Counted from the stretch's first letter, positions 17,380 through 27,944 are shown. The stretch is DNA of 64,000 nucleotides from Methanobacterium_B sp963703015 (GCA_963703015.1 OY969779.1:434001-498000), one strand, 5' to 3'. Numbers and translations: made by a program. Notes: generated by a model from the letters alone, not told the origin.

Positions 17380-18043
17380 TAACACTATAATAAAAATACA
17401 AAATCTGAAAAAGGAATATGAAGACGGATCAATCATCGCTTTAAATAGTGTTGATCTCGAAATTGAAAGGGGTGAATCCGTGTCCATCATAGGCCCATCT
17501 GGATCTGGGAAATCAACCTTGTTAAATATGATAGGCGGTCTTGACAAGGCAAATGACGGTCAAATTAGCGTAGCCGGAGTAAATCTTATGGATAACAGTG
17601 ATTTAAGCAACTTCAGATCGAAGGAAATTGGATTTGTATTCCAACTACACAACCTGATTCCAAATTTAACTGTTCTTGAAAATGTTCAAATACCACTCAT
17701 AGGAACAGACATCGATGATAAAAAGATGGAAGAAAGGGCTTTAAAACTTTTAAAGTCAGTTAACCTTGAAAATAAAATAGATCAAAAACCAACCAAACTA
17801 TCTGGTGGAGAAAGGCAGCGTGTTGCAATTGCAAGGGCACTTGTCAACCATCCCTCAATAATTTTAGCAGACGAACCTACAGGAGCTCTTGATTCTGAAA
17901 CTCAGGAAGTGATCTTGAAACTTCTTTTGGATATTCATAAAAAAGAGAATGTGACCTTAATAATGGTTACACACGAGCCATATGTAGCTAAACAAGCTGA
18001 TAGAAGTATATATGTGTTGGATGGAAAAATCAAACCTACTTAA
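17372..18043 (+). CDS. MacB/LolD-type ABC exporter ATPase
   Basis: 223 aa starting MNDNTIIKIQNLKKEYEDG. Walker A GPSGSGKST, Q-loop FVFQLHNLIPNL, signature LSGGERQRVAIARA, Walker B ILADEPTGALD and the switch His in MVTHEP are all intact. The true start is ATG 17372, eight bases inside the end of the permease gene; the longer frame from 17303 is an artefact. Translation is coupled to the permease. Confidence 0.95.
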   Translation: MNDNTIIKIQNLKKEYEDGSIIALNSVDLEIERGESVSIIGPSGSGKSTLLNMIGGLDKANDGQISVAGVNLMDNSDLSNFRSKEIGFVFQLHNLIPNLTVLENVQIPLIGTDIDDKKMEERALKLLKSVNLENKIDQKPTKLSGGERQRVAIARALVNHPSIILADEPTGALDSETQEVILKLLLDIHKKENVTLIMVTHEPYVAKQADRSIYVLDGKIKPT

Positions 18044-18159
18044 AATTAGGGAAAAGTGGAACTGAAATTTTTATTTTTCATAAACCACTTTCCTAAAATT
18101 GTTTTTATTTTAAATTAACTTTCCTGAAAGATAGGATTTAAAATCCAAAATAAGTAGTA

Positions 18160-18930
18160 ATGGAATTAATAAAGGTAGAAAAAAAATCATTTGAAATCTA
18201 CAGAAAAAAATTTAGAGGAATCAAACCCATGAAAATGATCAACGTCATTATAATAATAGAATTAATAATGATCGTTACACAGTGTGTAATTGGATTAATA
18301 ATGAAAAACTCGGAAATGGTTCTCATAGCACCCTTTTCAGCCGTGTTAATGCTAACTGTAATGCTTTATGCATTTAATTGGAAGGAAAAGGGGATCTTCA
18401 AATTTTTAACTGGAAACTTTGTTTTGAGGGGAGACCATTCTGATGAAAACATCGGCATCTACGGAGAAAGGTTTTCCAAGTGGGTGGAAATATTTTCCAA
18501 GTACGTAGGTTTAATTCCACTTGTTGTGATCTTTCTATATGTAAATTTCACCAGTGGAGAAACATTGCTCATTATAAGTTTAAGTCTCATATCAGTGGGT
18601 ATTGCAGTATCTATCCTGACCTTTGAGTATTCTCAGTCAGTAAAGAGCAAACTGGAAAAATCCATGGTGTACAATGGTGCAAGAAGATTTTATTTAGCCA
18701 CCATATTCTCCCTCTTCTTCATGATATTCGTGGTGGTTCTTAAATTTCTTACACCCTACACCCCCAACATGATAGACTTCAACATTTTAAATTACTTAAC
18801 ATCATATCTAAAAGGTTTAGGTGTGGGAATTTCCATATTCCTCTCAATTCTGTTCCTTCCAGTGAGTGTGAAGTACTTCATTGAAGGATTCATAATAACT
18901 ATAAAAGGCACAGTTGAATTTGAAAATTGA
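18160..18930 (+). CDS. Hypothetical polytopic membrane protein
   Basis: 256 aa. A charged N-terminus with MELIKVEKKSFEIYRKKFRG, then about six hydrophobic segments (roughly residues 28-48, 55-72, 115-132, 138-155, 180-200, 222-245). No family was recognised. It lies 116 bases after the ABC ATPase in the same direction and might serve the same transport unit; there is no such gene after the second ABC pair at 45401, which argues against an essential link. Confidence 0.7.
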   Translation: MELIKVEKKSFEIYRKKFRGIKPMKMINVIIIIELIMIVTQCVIGLIMKNSEMVLIAPFSAVLMLTVMLYAFNWKEKGIFKFLTGNFVLRGDHSDENIGIYGERFSKWVEIFSKYVGLIPLVVIFLYVNFTSGETLLIISLSLISVGIAVSILTFEYSQSVKSKLEKSMVYNGARRFYLATIFSLFFMIFVVVLKFLTPYTPNMIDFNILNYLTSYLKGLGVGISIFLSILFLPVSVKYFIEGFIITIKGTVEFEN

Positions 18931-19259
18931 AAATTATAACCCCATTCATACCAGGGGATTCCAATTCATTCCATCATTTCATTTTTTTTTAGTAAATTAT
19001 TAAACCAACTTAATATAAGGATCAAAAAGAGGAGTCTAATTGAATTTAAATTTAATATACCTTAAATTAATTTAGATGAACCCTCATTTCTGATAAATAC
19101 GGTTAATTTATTATATATTTTGCAATGATATTAAGAGTTGAAACTTGTTTTTAATGGAATAGGATTAATTATCTTTAATTTAATCTACTAAATCTCATAA
19201 TTAATTAAAAAAAAAAGTAAATAAAGAATTTAAAATAATGGGATTTAATCCAATTTATT
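18931..19259. other. Convergent AT-rich intergenic region
   Basis: No gene or clear terminator hairpin; T-runs near 18986 and A-runs near 19208 may end transcription from both sides. Confidence 0.4.
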
Positions 19260-20288
19260 TTAAGCAACCCTGCCTGTGTGACCTGTTGAAAGATTTTTTA
19301 TGTAAAGAACTGAGTGACCACTTGATGTGTACTTTGTCCAGACAATTCTAACCCCTGAAATCGCGGCATTATCAACTGGATCCTGAGTAACAGGAACTAC
19401 AGGTGCTAGGTATCCTGTGGATACATTTTTAATATATATCACTGAACTTTGTCCCTTAATTTGCGTCCATATAATTCTCTGATCACTCACTGCAGGGTTG
19501 TACTGCATGTTTGATGAAGGGCTAACCTTGGTGATCTTGCCTGATGAAAGATTTTTCATGTAAATTACACCGCTTCTACCAGATATTTGAAACCACACAA
19601 CCCTTGAACCGCTTATAACTGGATTTAGTTGATCCTGTGAAGATGTACTTAATTTTCCATAGAAACCCGTTGAAAAATTCTTCTCATAAACAACCACATG
19701 ATTTGATGATGTGTCTACTTGGCTCCAAACAACCCTGGATCCACTAATGGAAGGTTTTGATACCACTTGTGAATTCTTTGAAATCTTTCCATATTTACCT
19801 GTTGAAAAATTTTTGTAGTACACTGAAAAAATTCCTGAAGTGCCATTTTGAACCCAAACAACGGTTTTACCAGATATTGTTGGAGCGTACTGATTAAATG
19901 TGGAATTCATTACTACTGTACAGTATCCTGTGGCCATATCCTTATAATAAACTGCAAAAATTCCATTTGTTTTGTTTTGTGACCATACTACATTGGTTCC
20001 GGAGATGGAAGGAGTAAATTGGTTTTGTTTTGAATTTAGAACCTTTCCAGTGTTACCTGTTGCAACATTTTTGTAGTAAATTGATGAATGGCCCGATGAA
20101 TCAGTTTGTTGCCAAACAATTCTTGATCCATCTATTGCAGCATAATCCTGATCATAATCTGAAGCACCAACTGTACTTGTTTTAGCGGATACTGCATGAT
20201 TGGTCTTTAATGGGGCTGCTGAAGCAGCTCCACACAAGACAAAAGCAAAAATTAATGTAATTATCACCATACCCCATTTATTATTCAT
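19260..20288 (-). CDS. Secreted beta-propeller (TolB-like repeat) protein
   Basis: 342 aa. Signal peptide MNNKWGMVIITLIFAFVLCG, cleaved near ASAAP. The rest is six to seven repeats of about 44 residues of the type ISGSRVVWSQ, SVYYKNFSTG and YGKIS, typical of TolB/YncE-like propellers in methanogen surface proteins. The ATG at 20288 is chosen because AGAGGTT precedes it. No enzymatic motif; probable ligand or matrix binding. Nearly identical repeat units suggest expansion. Confidence 0.83.
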   Translation of the reverse strand: MNNKWGMVIITLIFAFVLCGAASAAPLKTNHAVSAKTSTVGASDYDQDYAAIDGSRIVWQQTDSSGHSSIYYKNVATGNTGKVLNSKQNQFTPSISGTNVVWSQNKTNGIFAVYYKDMATGYCTVVMNSTFNQYAPTISGKTVVWVQNGTSGIFSVYYKNFSTGKYGKISKNSQVVSKPSISGSRVVWSQVDTSSNHVVVYEKNFSTGFYGKLSTSSQDQLNPVISGSRVVWFQISGRSGVIYMKNLSSGKITKVSPSSNMQYNPAVSDQRIIWTQIKGQSSVIYIKNVSTGYLAPVVPVTQDPVDNAAISGVRIVWTKYTSSGHSVLYIKNLSTGHTGRVA

Positions 20289-20558
20289 ATTTTTAACCTC
20301 TGACACAAAATTTGCATTAAATTTTATCCGACTATTATTTCAATAGATCTCTAAAATTTTACCATATCTTTCTCAAATAATTCATAAATCTTCAAGTTAT
20401 GAATTAATTCTTGTTTGATATTATTATCTTATCCATATAAATTATTAGGGTTAGTTATTATCTGGTTTGACGATTTGACTACCCATTCACACCAATATTG
20501 GTACATTCAATTGACAAAACCTACAAAAAAATAACATGACCAAATCTGGATTGAGTTC

Positions 20559-20972
20559 TTACAAAATAGCACTAATTGAGTTATTTAATGGTTTAAAAGA
20601 TTTTCTGAACTTATTTAAAAGAAAATTAGATTCTTCGAGTTTTGAACTGTATTTGTATTCCTTGTTTATCTTTGCTGAAACATATTCATAAAATGCTGTT
20701 GCTGTTTCTTGTAGAAGTATGATGGAATTCAGTATTTTTGACTTGGTTTTAATACACTCGAAAGGGGGGTTAAAGCTGTGATATCTGGCAAATATTGAGT
20801 CAAGATCCTCCATAATTGCCCTTATTCTAGTATAAGCCTCTTTTTCGTTTATTTTGCCTGATATTTCCAAATTAATGAGCTCACTTATATTGAGCACATG
20901 AATACCTTGGGCATCTAAACATTCTTTACTTCGTTTTAAAAATTGTTTTCTTGTCATTCCCAACATAGCCAC
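20559..20972 (-). CDS. Hypothetical helical cytoplasmic protein
   Basis: 137 aa, mostly predicted helix: KQFLKRSKECLDAQGIHVLN, EKEAYTRIRAIMEDLDSIF and a Lys/Ser-rich end. No membrane segment, no recognised family. The start may be GTG 20972 or a nearby ATG; the Shine-Dalgarno is weak. It stands alone between the propeller gene and the BPL_N-like gene. Confidence 0.6.
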   Translation of the reverse strand: MAMLGMTRKQFLKRSKECLDAQGIHVLNISELINLEISGKINEKEAYTRIRAIMEDLDSIFARYHSFNPPFECIKTKSKILNSIILLQETATAFYEYVSAKINKEYKYSSKLEESNFLLNKFRKSFKPLNNSISAIL

Positions 20973-21306
20973 TGGAACATCTCCATGAAACTGGATTCTA
21001 CTAAATAGTCTATACAGTTTACAAATAATTCTGTTGGAACCTGAAGATTAATTTGTGTGTTAAAAAACTAATTTTTTAGTTCTCTAATTTCCAGTTCTCT
21101 AATCTTTAAAACTGTGATAAAAATGGTAGAATTGTTAATATTTCGATCAAAACCTTTAAAAAAACGGAACATATAAATTATTATCAATGTTTTTTGAAGT
21201 TTTGTAAGTAAAGATATTAAAATTATTTGAATTATTATATGTCGATGTTCATTGGACTGAATATAAGTTTAAGAGTTTCAATGCATCAAATCGGAGGGAG
21301 TTATTT
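20973..21306. other. Intergenic region with the ribosome-binding site of the next gene
   Basis: No gene. The end holds TCGGAGGGAG (21291-21300), the site that decides the ATT start at 21307. Confidence 0.5.
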
Positions 21307-22629
21307 ATTAAAAAATATTTAGTTACTTTACTGTTAATATTTGGATTAACAGTGAGTTTGAGTGTTTTAAGTGTTTCAGCAGCAAATGTAAATTCTAATT
21401 CTACCAGCTCAACCATCAACACTCTTTCAACCCAAAATATTTCGCAAACTACAGTTTCAACGAGTAAAACATCCACATCAGCAGCGAAAACAAGTGTTTC
21501 AACAACCAAAGTCAAGACAATTAAGGTTTTAGTATACAGTGGGACAGGGTCGATTAAAAGCTGTGTTTCAGGTGTTATAAATGTATTACACTACTCCAAC
21601 AGCAAGAACCTTGTGCCAGGTTATAAATTCAGCTGTGGAACAACACGTACCATAAATTCAAAAACCTTGTCAGGTTACAACGTGCTTGTTATGCCTGGAG
21701 GTGTTAGTGGTTTGAACTACCTTAAAAATGTGAATGGTAATGCCATAAAAAAATTTGTTTCAAGCGGCCACGGATATCTTGGTATCTGTGCAGGTGCCTA
21801 TTCAGGATCGAAGTATGTTAGTGGACTTTATTATGGTTGGGGACTGGCACCCCATGTGTACTGCAAACATGTTACTCATGAGGGAAACCTTCTTGTGAAA
21901 ACAAGCAGCTCTGTAAGCTCATTACTCGGAGCAAGCAAAACTATAACCCTTGCACATTACAATGGTCCTGCAATGTATACTCGTGGAGGTAACACAGTTA
22001 CATTTGCATCCTATGCAGACAACAAAATAGGTTACAAAGGACTAAAAGCCATAGTTGGAGATTATTATGGTAAAGGTAGGACCGTTCTAAGCGGCCCTCA
22101 TCCCGAGTTACAACCAACCAATGCAAATTTACTTGCTAGAATGGTTTTATGGACAGTTCATGTGGATAAAATCCAACAAAATTTTGCTGTTTCATCTGTA
22201 AGCCCTTCCAATGGTGCTGTAAATGTGGCTGCAAACAAGAAAATAGTTATTCAATTCACTGAATCTGTGAAATTAGCCAACAGTAACATCCAATTAAAGA
22301 CCAGCACAGGAACATCTGTACCAATAACAATAGCTGTCTCAGGAAGCACAATCACTGTATCGCATCCCCTGCTTTCAATTGGCGTGAAATACATCCTTAC
22401 AATCGCAAGTGGAACTGTTGTTTCTTCCGCTGGAAAAACTTTAAGCAGTTACTCCAGCAGTTTCACAGTGAGTCCACTCACAATAGCCCAGATGAAAGAT
22501 GGTATAAACAGAGTTCATGCGTTCCAATCCAAAAATAAAAGACTTCCAAACTACGTTAACTTTGGAACTCAAAAGATCCCAACAGCAACATTCAAAGAGA
22601 TTATAGCTGCCTATGGATTGAAAATATAA
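21307..22629 (+). CDS. Secreted BPL_N/amidotransferase-like protein with Ig-like domain and PMBR, ATT start
   Basis: 440 aa if started at ATT 21307, which follows GGAGG by nine bases and gives the signal peptide KKYLVTLLLIFGLTVSLSVL. Domains in order: Ser/Thr linker, class I amidotransferase-like fold of BPL_N type (VMPGG, GICAGAY with Cys161, residues about 70-285), Big_5/SbsA Ig-like domain (about 290-385: VSPSNGAVNV to SSYSSSFTV), and one pseudomurein-binding repeat (about 390-435). The nearest usual start, GTG 21352, is deep in the signal peptide. Paralogue of the gene at 1-1055. Probable wall-attached amidase or ligase-like enzyme; substrate unknown. Confidence 0.85.
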   Translation: MKKYLVTLLLIFGLTVSLSVLSVSAANVNSNSTSSTINTLSTQNISQTTVSTSKTSTSAAKTSVSTTKVKTIKVLVYSGTGSIKSCVSGVINVLHYSNSKNLVPGYKFSCGTTRTINSKTLSGYNVLVMPGGVSGLNYLKNVNGNAIKKFVSSGHGYLGICAGAYSGSKYVSGLYYGWGLAPHVYCKHVTHEGNLLVKTSSSVSSLLGASKTITLAHYNGPAMYTRGGNTVTFASYADNKIGYKGLKAIVGDYYGKGRTVLSGPHPELQPTNANLLARMVLWTVHVDKIQQNFAVSSVSPSNGAVNVAANKKIVIQFTESVKLANSNIQLKTSTGTSVPITIAVSGSTITVSHPLLSIGVKYILTIASGTVVSSAGKTLSSYSSSFTVSPLTIAQMKDGINRVHAFQSKNKRLPNYVNFGTQKIPTATFKEIIAAYGLKI

Positions 22630-22879
22630 AAATTCATTCCCCCTATTTTCATTTTTTTTAAATTCAAATATATTTTCAAGAGAATAGAACACCTAAAAAA
22701 AGTTTTAGATCTTGTCAAAAATTGAGGTTTAAGTAAATTATAACATGTAATTCATATAGTTTTCAAATTTTTGTTCTGTATACCTTATTTTGGGTGACTC
22801 CAATCACCAAATCAGATTTGAACTTTATATGACTGTGAAAACAGTTTATTTGCGTTAATTACATTAAATTAAAAAATCA

Positions 22880-24400
22880 ATGGATGATATTTTGATTTCA
22901 AAAAACTGGTTTAAAGCTGTACTCATCACGATGTTATCACTTTCATTTTTCCTTGGTTTTGTGCCGTTTTCATCAGCCCACATACTCATCATTGGAGATT
23001 CTAACAGTGATATTCCTGATGCTTATTCTGAAACTAAAAGCGTTGCAGCTCTTCTTAAATCTAAAGGATACCAGGTTTACGAAGTTTACAGAAATAATGC
23101 TACCACCAAGAATATTCTTAAGGGAATGTATGGAGCAGATGCCGTAATATATGCAGGTCATGGAGGTTACAAAACAGGAAACTACAATTTAAAGGGTGGA
23201 AATGCAAATGCACCATTTGCCCTCGTGGGTTCAAACGATTTTATCTGGGGAATTGGGAACAAAATGAGGGAAGGATGGAACGGCAAACTATTCAGTGCTC
23301 CAATCAAAAATAACATCCCAGTGTTGATACTTCAATCCTGTTTTTCAACAGGTTGGGTTGATAACAAAGAAGTTGCAAACCCAACAGAAACTGTTTACAA
23401 CTTTGCCAGAATGTTCACAGGAACAGGTGCAAATTACTATGCAACATCATGGACAGGGGCAGATTTCGTTAAGGATCTTATTAATGGGGCTAAAAACTTT
23501 AAAGAAGCCAATCAATTAAACTATGATCCAATAACCAAAAGAAATGTGTATAAAAACACCACTATTTGGAGAAATAGCCACGGTTACTCAGCATTCATTG
23601 GAAACTGGTTAGGCACTTTTCCCAAAGCCACTGCAACCACAAAATACAATGATGCTGCTGCAGAAGCATGGTACAACAGTGACCGATCCAAAAATCCATT
23701 TCAACCAGATCTTACCCTGACTAACCTCATCAATCCTAAACTTGGGTTGATTGGTCATACCATCAGCACCACAGCTGTGATTAAAAACATTGCACAAGCA
23801 TCTTCGAGTGGTTTTTATGTGAGTTTCTACTTGAAACACGACAAAACCAACAAACTAATTTATCTGGGTAATTCATTCATATCCCGCCTCGCTGGAAACT
23901 CGATTCAGTACGTGAAAAAAACAGTAACGATACCCTCAAAAATATCATCGGGCAACTACTACATAACTGCTTATATAGATTCTAGTCAAACCAATGCCGA
24001 ATCCAACGAAAATAACAACTACAGAAGAAGTACCAATAAAACACAGATCAGTTATCCATATAAAGACCTCATGAGTTCTAGTCTAACTGCAATTATACAT
24101 AACAAAAAATTACTAGTTACAAACACCGTTAAAAACAGAGGAAACATTAAAACAAACAGTTTTTATGTTAATTATTACATTAAAAAGAATGGACAAACAG
24201 GTTTAGGTGCCTATGTTGGCCATAAGTATTTTAATGGTTTAAGTTCAGGTAAGAGCGCATCTCATAACCTCAAATTTACATTGAAAAAATCCTACAACCG
24301 TCACTATAAAATTGTATCGTACATTGATCCACAAATAAAAATCAAGGAATCCAACAAAACCAACAACATCAAAATAATTTCTATTAAGATAACTAGTTAA
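22880..24400 (+). CDS. Secreted caspase-like (clan CD) protein with two CARDB domains
   Basis: 506 aa. Signal peptide to about residue 33. Residues 34-270 read as a caspase-type fold: HILIIGDSN, VAALLKSKGYQVYEVY, then YAGHGG (His94) and LILQSCFSTGW (Cys154), the His/Cys dyad of clan CD peptidases. From about 285 to 390 and 395 to 506 are two CARDB-type beta-sandwiches (VIKNIAQASSSGFYVSFYL; NTVKNRGNIKTNSFYVNYYI). Probably acts outside the cell, on proteins or as an adhesion module. No clear Shine-Dalgarno; the message may be leaderless. Confidence 0.75.
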   Translation: MDDILISKNWFKAVLITMLSLSFFLGFVPFSSAHILIIGDSNSDIPDAYSETKSVAALLKSKGYQVYEVYRNNATTKNILKGMYGADAVIYAGHGGYKTGNYNLKGGNANAPFALVGSNDFIWGIGNKMREGWNGKLFSAPIKNNIPVLILQSCFSTGWVDNKEVANPTETVYNFARMFTGTGANYYATSWTGADFVKDLINGAKNFKEANQLNYDPITKRNVYKNTTIWRNSHGYSAFIGNWLGTFPKATATTKYNDAAAEAWYNSDRSKNPFQPDLTLTNLINPKLGLIGHTISTTAVIKNIAQASSSGFYVSFYLKHDKTNKLIYLGNSFISRLAGNSIQYVKKTVTIPSKISSGNYYITAYIDSSQTNAESNENNNYRRSTNKTQISYPYKDLMSSSLTAIIHNKKLLVTNTVKNRGNIKTNSFYVNYYIKKNGQTGLGAYVGHKYFNGLSSGKSASHNLKFTLKKSYNRHYKIVSYIDPQIKIKESNKTNNIKIISIKITS

Positions 24401-25009
24401 AGTCACTATGAAAAATAGTGAAAGTCCATGCAAGAAATTTACACTCAATTCTACTTTTCTAAATTTTTTTAAGATTCAAGTCCATCTTAACCCTCCCATC
24501 TACATCAGCCCTATTGTAATTGCACATAAAAAACTTACCTTCACTTAAACAGAAGAACCCATTAATATTTCCATCTAGATACTACTGGAACTTTACTTTC
24601 CTAAGTTATTAGTCCTTTTTAAAACAAAGAATTTTTAGGTCTAAACTTAGCTAAATGGAAATATAGAAAATATTCCCAAGTTGTCAATGAATTCCAATTC
24701 AAGCTAGATTTTTGTCAGTGTAAATCCTAGAATCATAAGTTAAACACAGCATAACTTACTAAGATCATAAGTTAATAAACTCATAACATCTTAACTTCAT
24801 AAATTAATAACTTAATAATGTCATAACTTATCAAGTGAATCATGTTGAAGTCTAGAAAATAAAAAAGTTTTTATTGTGACTATGGACTCTGATTTTAAGC
24901 AATTGAAAATAGTAATATTAATACGTACATTAGTATTCATTACTTAGGTCAACTTATGACAGTAATTAGAGTAGAATTCACTTAAAAAAAAAATATGGAA
25001 TCCATTTTA
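24401..25009. other. Convergent intergenic region with hairpin and ATAAGTTA/TAACTTA repeats
   Basis: TCACTAT (24403-24409) and ATAGTGA (24415-24421) form a perfect 7-bp hairpin right after the caspase-like gene, probably a terminator. At about 24735-24840 the elements ATAAGTTAA and ATAACTTA recur, similar to those at 2.6-2.9 kb. No gene. Confidence 0.55.
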
Positions 25010-26248
25010 TTAAAATGGAAGTTCTATGTATTTAGCATGTACTACAGCTGTGTTTGTGTTCCAGTTATTTACAACTCCAAAGGAATTCCTAGAACTTGTT
25101 CCATCTGCTTTGTACCATGCACCATTCACATATACCAATGCAATTACATGCCCATACCATGTTCCACTTGTGAACTGGGCTGTTACATGTTCGTATTGAG
25201 TAGCAAATCCTGCAGCTCTTTCGAGTGCAACAACTAGATGTGCTGTGTCAACGCAATTTGCAGATCTTGCATTGAGTGTACCAATAGCACCCTTTTTGGT
25301 GTCGTAGTAGAATGAATAGGATATATGATCCCTTACCCAGTTGTATATGGCAGTAGCCCTCTGAATAGGGGTGTTGAGTCCCTTGGTTATGGAAGCTGCT
25401 AAAGTTTTTATCTGGGAATTATCTGACTGGCAATGAGCTGTAGGTAGCAAATAGCTTTTCAGACTTGATGGAACTACATTTTCCACGTAACCACTTGAAG
25501 AACTGCTTGTGGTGTTGTTAGTGGTAGGTTTTACAGTTGATTTAACCAATGGTACAACAGCCACAAAGTTGGGTAGCCTTTTATTGGTTCCATAAAAACT
25601 GACAACCTTAGAAAACATGAAAATAGTAGATTCGTAACGGATCTTTCCTAATGGACTATTCACTGTAGAAGGAGCCATTTTATTTTTCAATATATAATTG
25701 TAGACAGTAGATGCCTCAGATAAATATTGATTCTTAGATAAATTTCCTGCTTTCACTGTTTCTGCATAGTTTACAGAAGGTGATTTAACAGCAATTAATG
25801 TAGAACTAGTTTTAGAACCGCTTTTAATCTTTACCATTGCCTGTGAAAGGTAGTAAAGCATCTGCGGCATGGTTATTTTCACACCTGAAATTGTTACTGA
25901 ACTTGGTAATCGCTTATTGGTGTTAATGAAGTTTTTTATACTGGTAGAAGCAGCTACTATATTCTTAAAACTCAACGAAGTTGTTTTAGTTGATGAAACA
26001 GTTTTCACCGAGCCTGCCGCTGCATAATTTTTTGATGTAGAATTTTTTGTTGAAACCTGACTTTTACTTGTGTTCGTTGTGGTACTAGTTTTTGTTGTTG
26101 TGTTTTGGATGTAGTTGTTTGTTACAGATGGACTGGTTTTCTGATCTGTATTGGTTTGACTTGTTGCTGCAGCTGAAATTGCATCCACATTTAATGGGAT
26201 GGCAATTGTCAAAAGCAGTAACAAAATAGATATCGATTTTCTATTAAT
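25010..26248 (-). CDS. Secreted pseudomurein endoisopeptidase-like protein (C71-type) with two PMBR, ATT start
   Basis: 412 aa from ATT 26248. The only ATG (26266) lies upstream of, and reads through, the Shine-Dalgarno CGGAGGCGGT, so it cannot be the start that this site serves; the ATT gives NRKSISILLLLLTIAIPLNV, a clean signal peptide. Then a Thr/Ser linker, two pseudomurein-binding repeats (about 94-140 and 168-235), a Ser linker, and a transglutaminase-like domain with ANCVD (Cys332), YGHVIA (His367) and KADGTSS (Asp382). Second probable autolysin, with only moderate similarity to the one at 14099 outside the core. Confidence 0.87.
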   Translation of the reverse strand: MNRKSISILLLLLTIAIPLNVDAISAAATSQTNTDQKTSPSVTNNYIQNTTTKTSTTTNTSKSQVSTKNSTSKNYAAAGSVKTVSSTKTTSLSFKNIVAASTSIKNFINTNKRLPSSVTISGVKITMPQMLYYLSQAMVKIKSGSKTSSTLIAVKSPSVNYAETVKAGNLSKNQYLSEASTVYNYILKNKMAPSTVNSPLGKIRYESTIFMFSKVVSFYGTNKRLPNFVAVVPLVKSTVKPTTNNTTSSSSSGYVENVVPSSLKSYLLPTAHCQSDNSQIKTLAASITKGLNTPIQRATAIYNWVRDHISYSFYYDTKKGAIGTLNARSANCVDTAHLVVALERAAGFATQYEHVTAQFTSGTWYGHVIALVYVNGAWYKADGTSSRNSFGVVNNWNTNTAVVHAKYIELPF

Positions 26249-26991
26249 TATACCGCCTCCGGTCATAAAATCAACGAATATTATAGATTATATGATCTAT
26301 CTCATTGTAACTTCAAAATAATATATAAACATTACGATTTAAAATTATAAAAAAAACAGTTATTAACAGTTTATAGAACAAATAAAGTATTTTAAGGAGT
26401 TATTCCAATCATATGATTAAAAAGCCTTAATAAATGTTATTTTACCCAAATAATTCCTTAATAAAACTAATTTAAAAAAATGAAACTTAATAATTCGTAT
26501 TTAACAAAGTCGTATTATGAGCCCATGCCATTAAACCTTAAAATCGTTCTTTAAACCAAAAAAAGACATATTTAACCATAGTTTAACAAAAAAGATGAAT
26601 AGACAACCCTATAAACTCAATAAGGCTGAAAAATATGGATATCCGTTTAAAGTGAAAAATTGATTTGAACTAATTTTTTATGTTTTAAAGTAATCTAAAA
26701 ATTACTAGGGGTAATTAAAATTATATAAAAAGTACCGAGAATAAAACTGTTGATTTAAACTTGATTTTTTATTAATAAACTAATCTTATCAATTAAATTC
26801 TTATTACTATCTGATAAAATAATGTGGTAAACACCAATTGTTAAAAATTGAATTTAAAAATAGATTACTAATTCAAACGTAGATTCACTAAACATATTAA
26901 CAAAACTAAGAAATTCTTTACTTGGGTAAAAAAAATGATGGATCTTAAAGTTAGAATCCTTTCATTCCCTAATTGAACAGTAAACCCAAAC
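26249..26991. other. Long AT-rich intergenic region
   Basis: No gene, repeat or RNA was recognised in the 740 bases between the C71-like gene and tfe; homopolymer A and T runs are frequent. Confidence 0.4.
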
Positions 26992-27486
26992 CTAAGATTT
27001 TTGGCTGGTTTTTAGCATGTGCTTAAGCTCTTGTATTATTGTGGAGTTATCCTGATATTCCAAAGTGTTTTGACATTCAGGACAGACAAAATTGTTTTCT
27101 GTAGCTTCCTCAAACAAGTATCTGTGACCGTTGGCCTTGCATATGAAAAACATATTTCCTTCTTCATATTCCAAAGACTTTTCTATGTCCTCAGAGTACT
27201 TTTCAAATTTCTTGGATATGATATCTGATATTTTGTCCTCTTCAAACTTCCAACTGTAGATGTACCAGTTGGTTTCAGGATCTCTACTTCGCTTATAATT
27301 TGCCACACCAGCATCATGAAGCTTGTAAAGTATTTTTCGAACTGTGTTCAAACGAATATCAGTTTCCTCAGCAATTTCCTCATCGAATGTTTTTCCATTC
27401 ATTATACATTCAATAATAGGTACACTGCTCTCCCCATCATTGGTAATATCCATTAAAATTTCCTTAACCAAAGGATCTCTAAACAT
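26992..27486 (-). CDS. tfe: Transcription factor E (TFE/TFIIE-alpha)
   Basis: 164 aa, normal length. The N-terminal winged helix reads DEEIAEETDIRLNTVRKILY, followed by YSWKFEEDKISDIISKKFEK and a C-terminal zinc ribbon. TFE helps archaeal RNA polymerase open promoters. In the ribbon the second pair CPEC is intact, but the first reads ICKANGHR, with Asn where a second Cys would be expected. The start ATG is preceded by AAGGAGG. It stands alone. Confidence 0.93.
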   Translation of the reverse strand: MFRDPLVKEILMDITNDGESSVPIIECIMNGKTFDEEIAEETDIRLNTVRKILYKLHDAGVANYKRSRDPETNWYIYSWKFEEDKISDIISKKFEKYSEDIEKSLEYEEGNMFFICKANGHRYLFEEATENNFVCPECQNTLEYQDNSTIIQELKHMLKTSQKS

Positions 27487-27944
27487 TTAGCTATTCCTCC
27501 TTTTACCATAAAATAAACGAAGACTTTATTCCCTTCATTTTATTTTAATGGCCAATTTTTTTTAAGTGGGTAAGACTAAATTTTTTGAACTAAATTTTTT
27601 TAAACTAAATAATATATAGTTCTAAACAAATTTAATTCAAATCCCAAACAAATTTAATAAATAATAATTTAACCTCAATTTTATCATGAATCAATTCAAA
27701 ATTCATTAAAAAAATTGAATATATTGTGAAAAAAAGAACAACAACCCAATTTTATGTAATAATATATTGTAATTTATAACTTATATAGTTTTTCCCATTA
27801 ATTTTAAGAGTAGTTTGATCAAACTAAAACAAAACATCACATCATTAAGAACCCAAATTATAAGGTTAAAAACAAAATGTGATATGAATAATGGTAATTT
27901 TCTAGATTTATTTTTTGAGATATGATATACTTGGGTGGAATATT
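27487..27944. other. Divergent promoter region
   Basis: AT-rich, with TATA-like AATATATAG near 27610 for tfe. No gene recognised. Confidence 0.4.
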
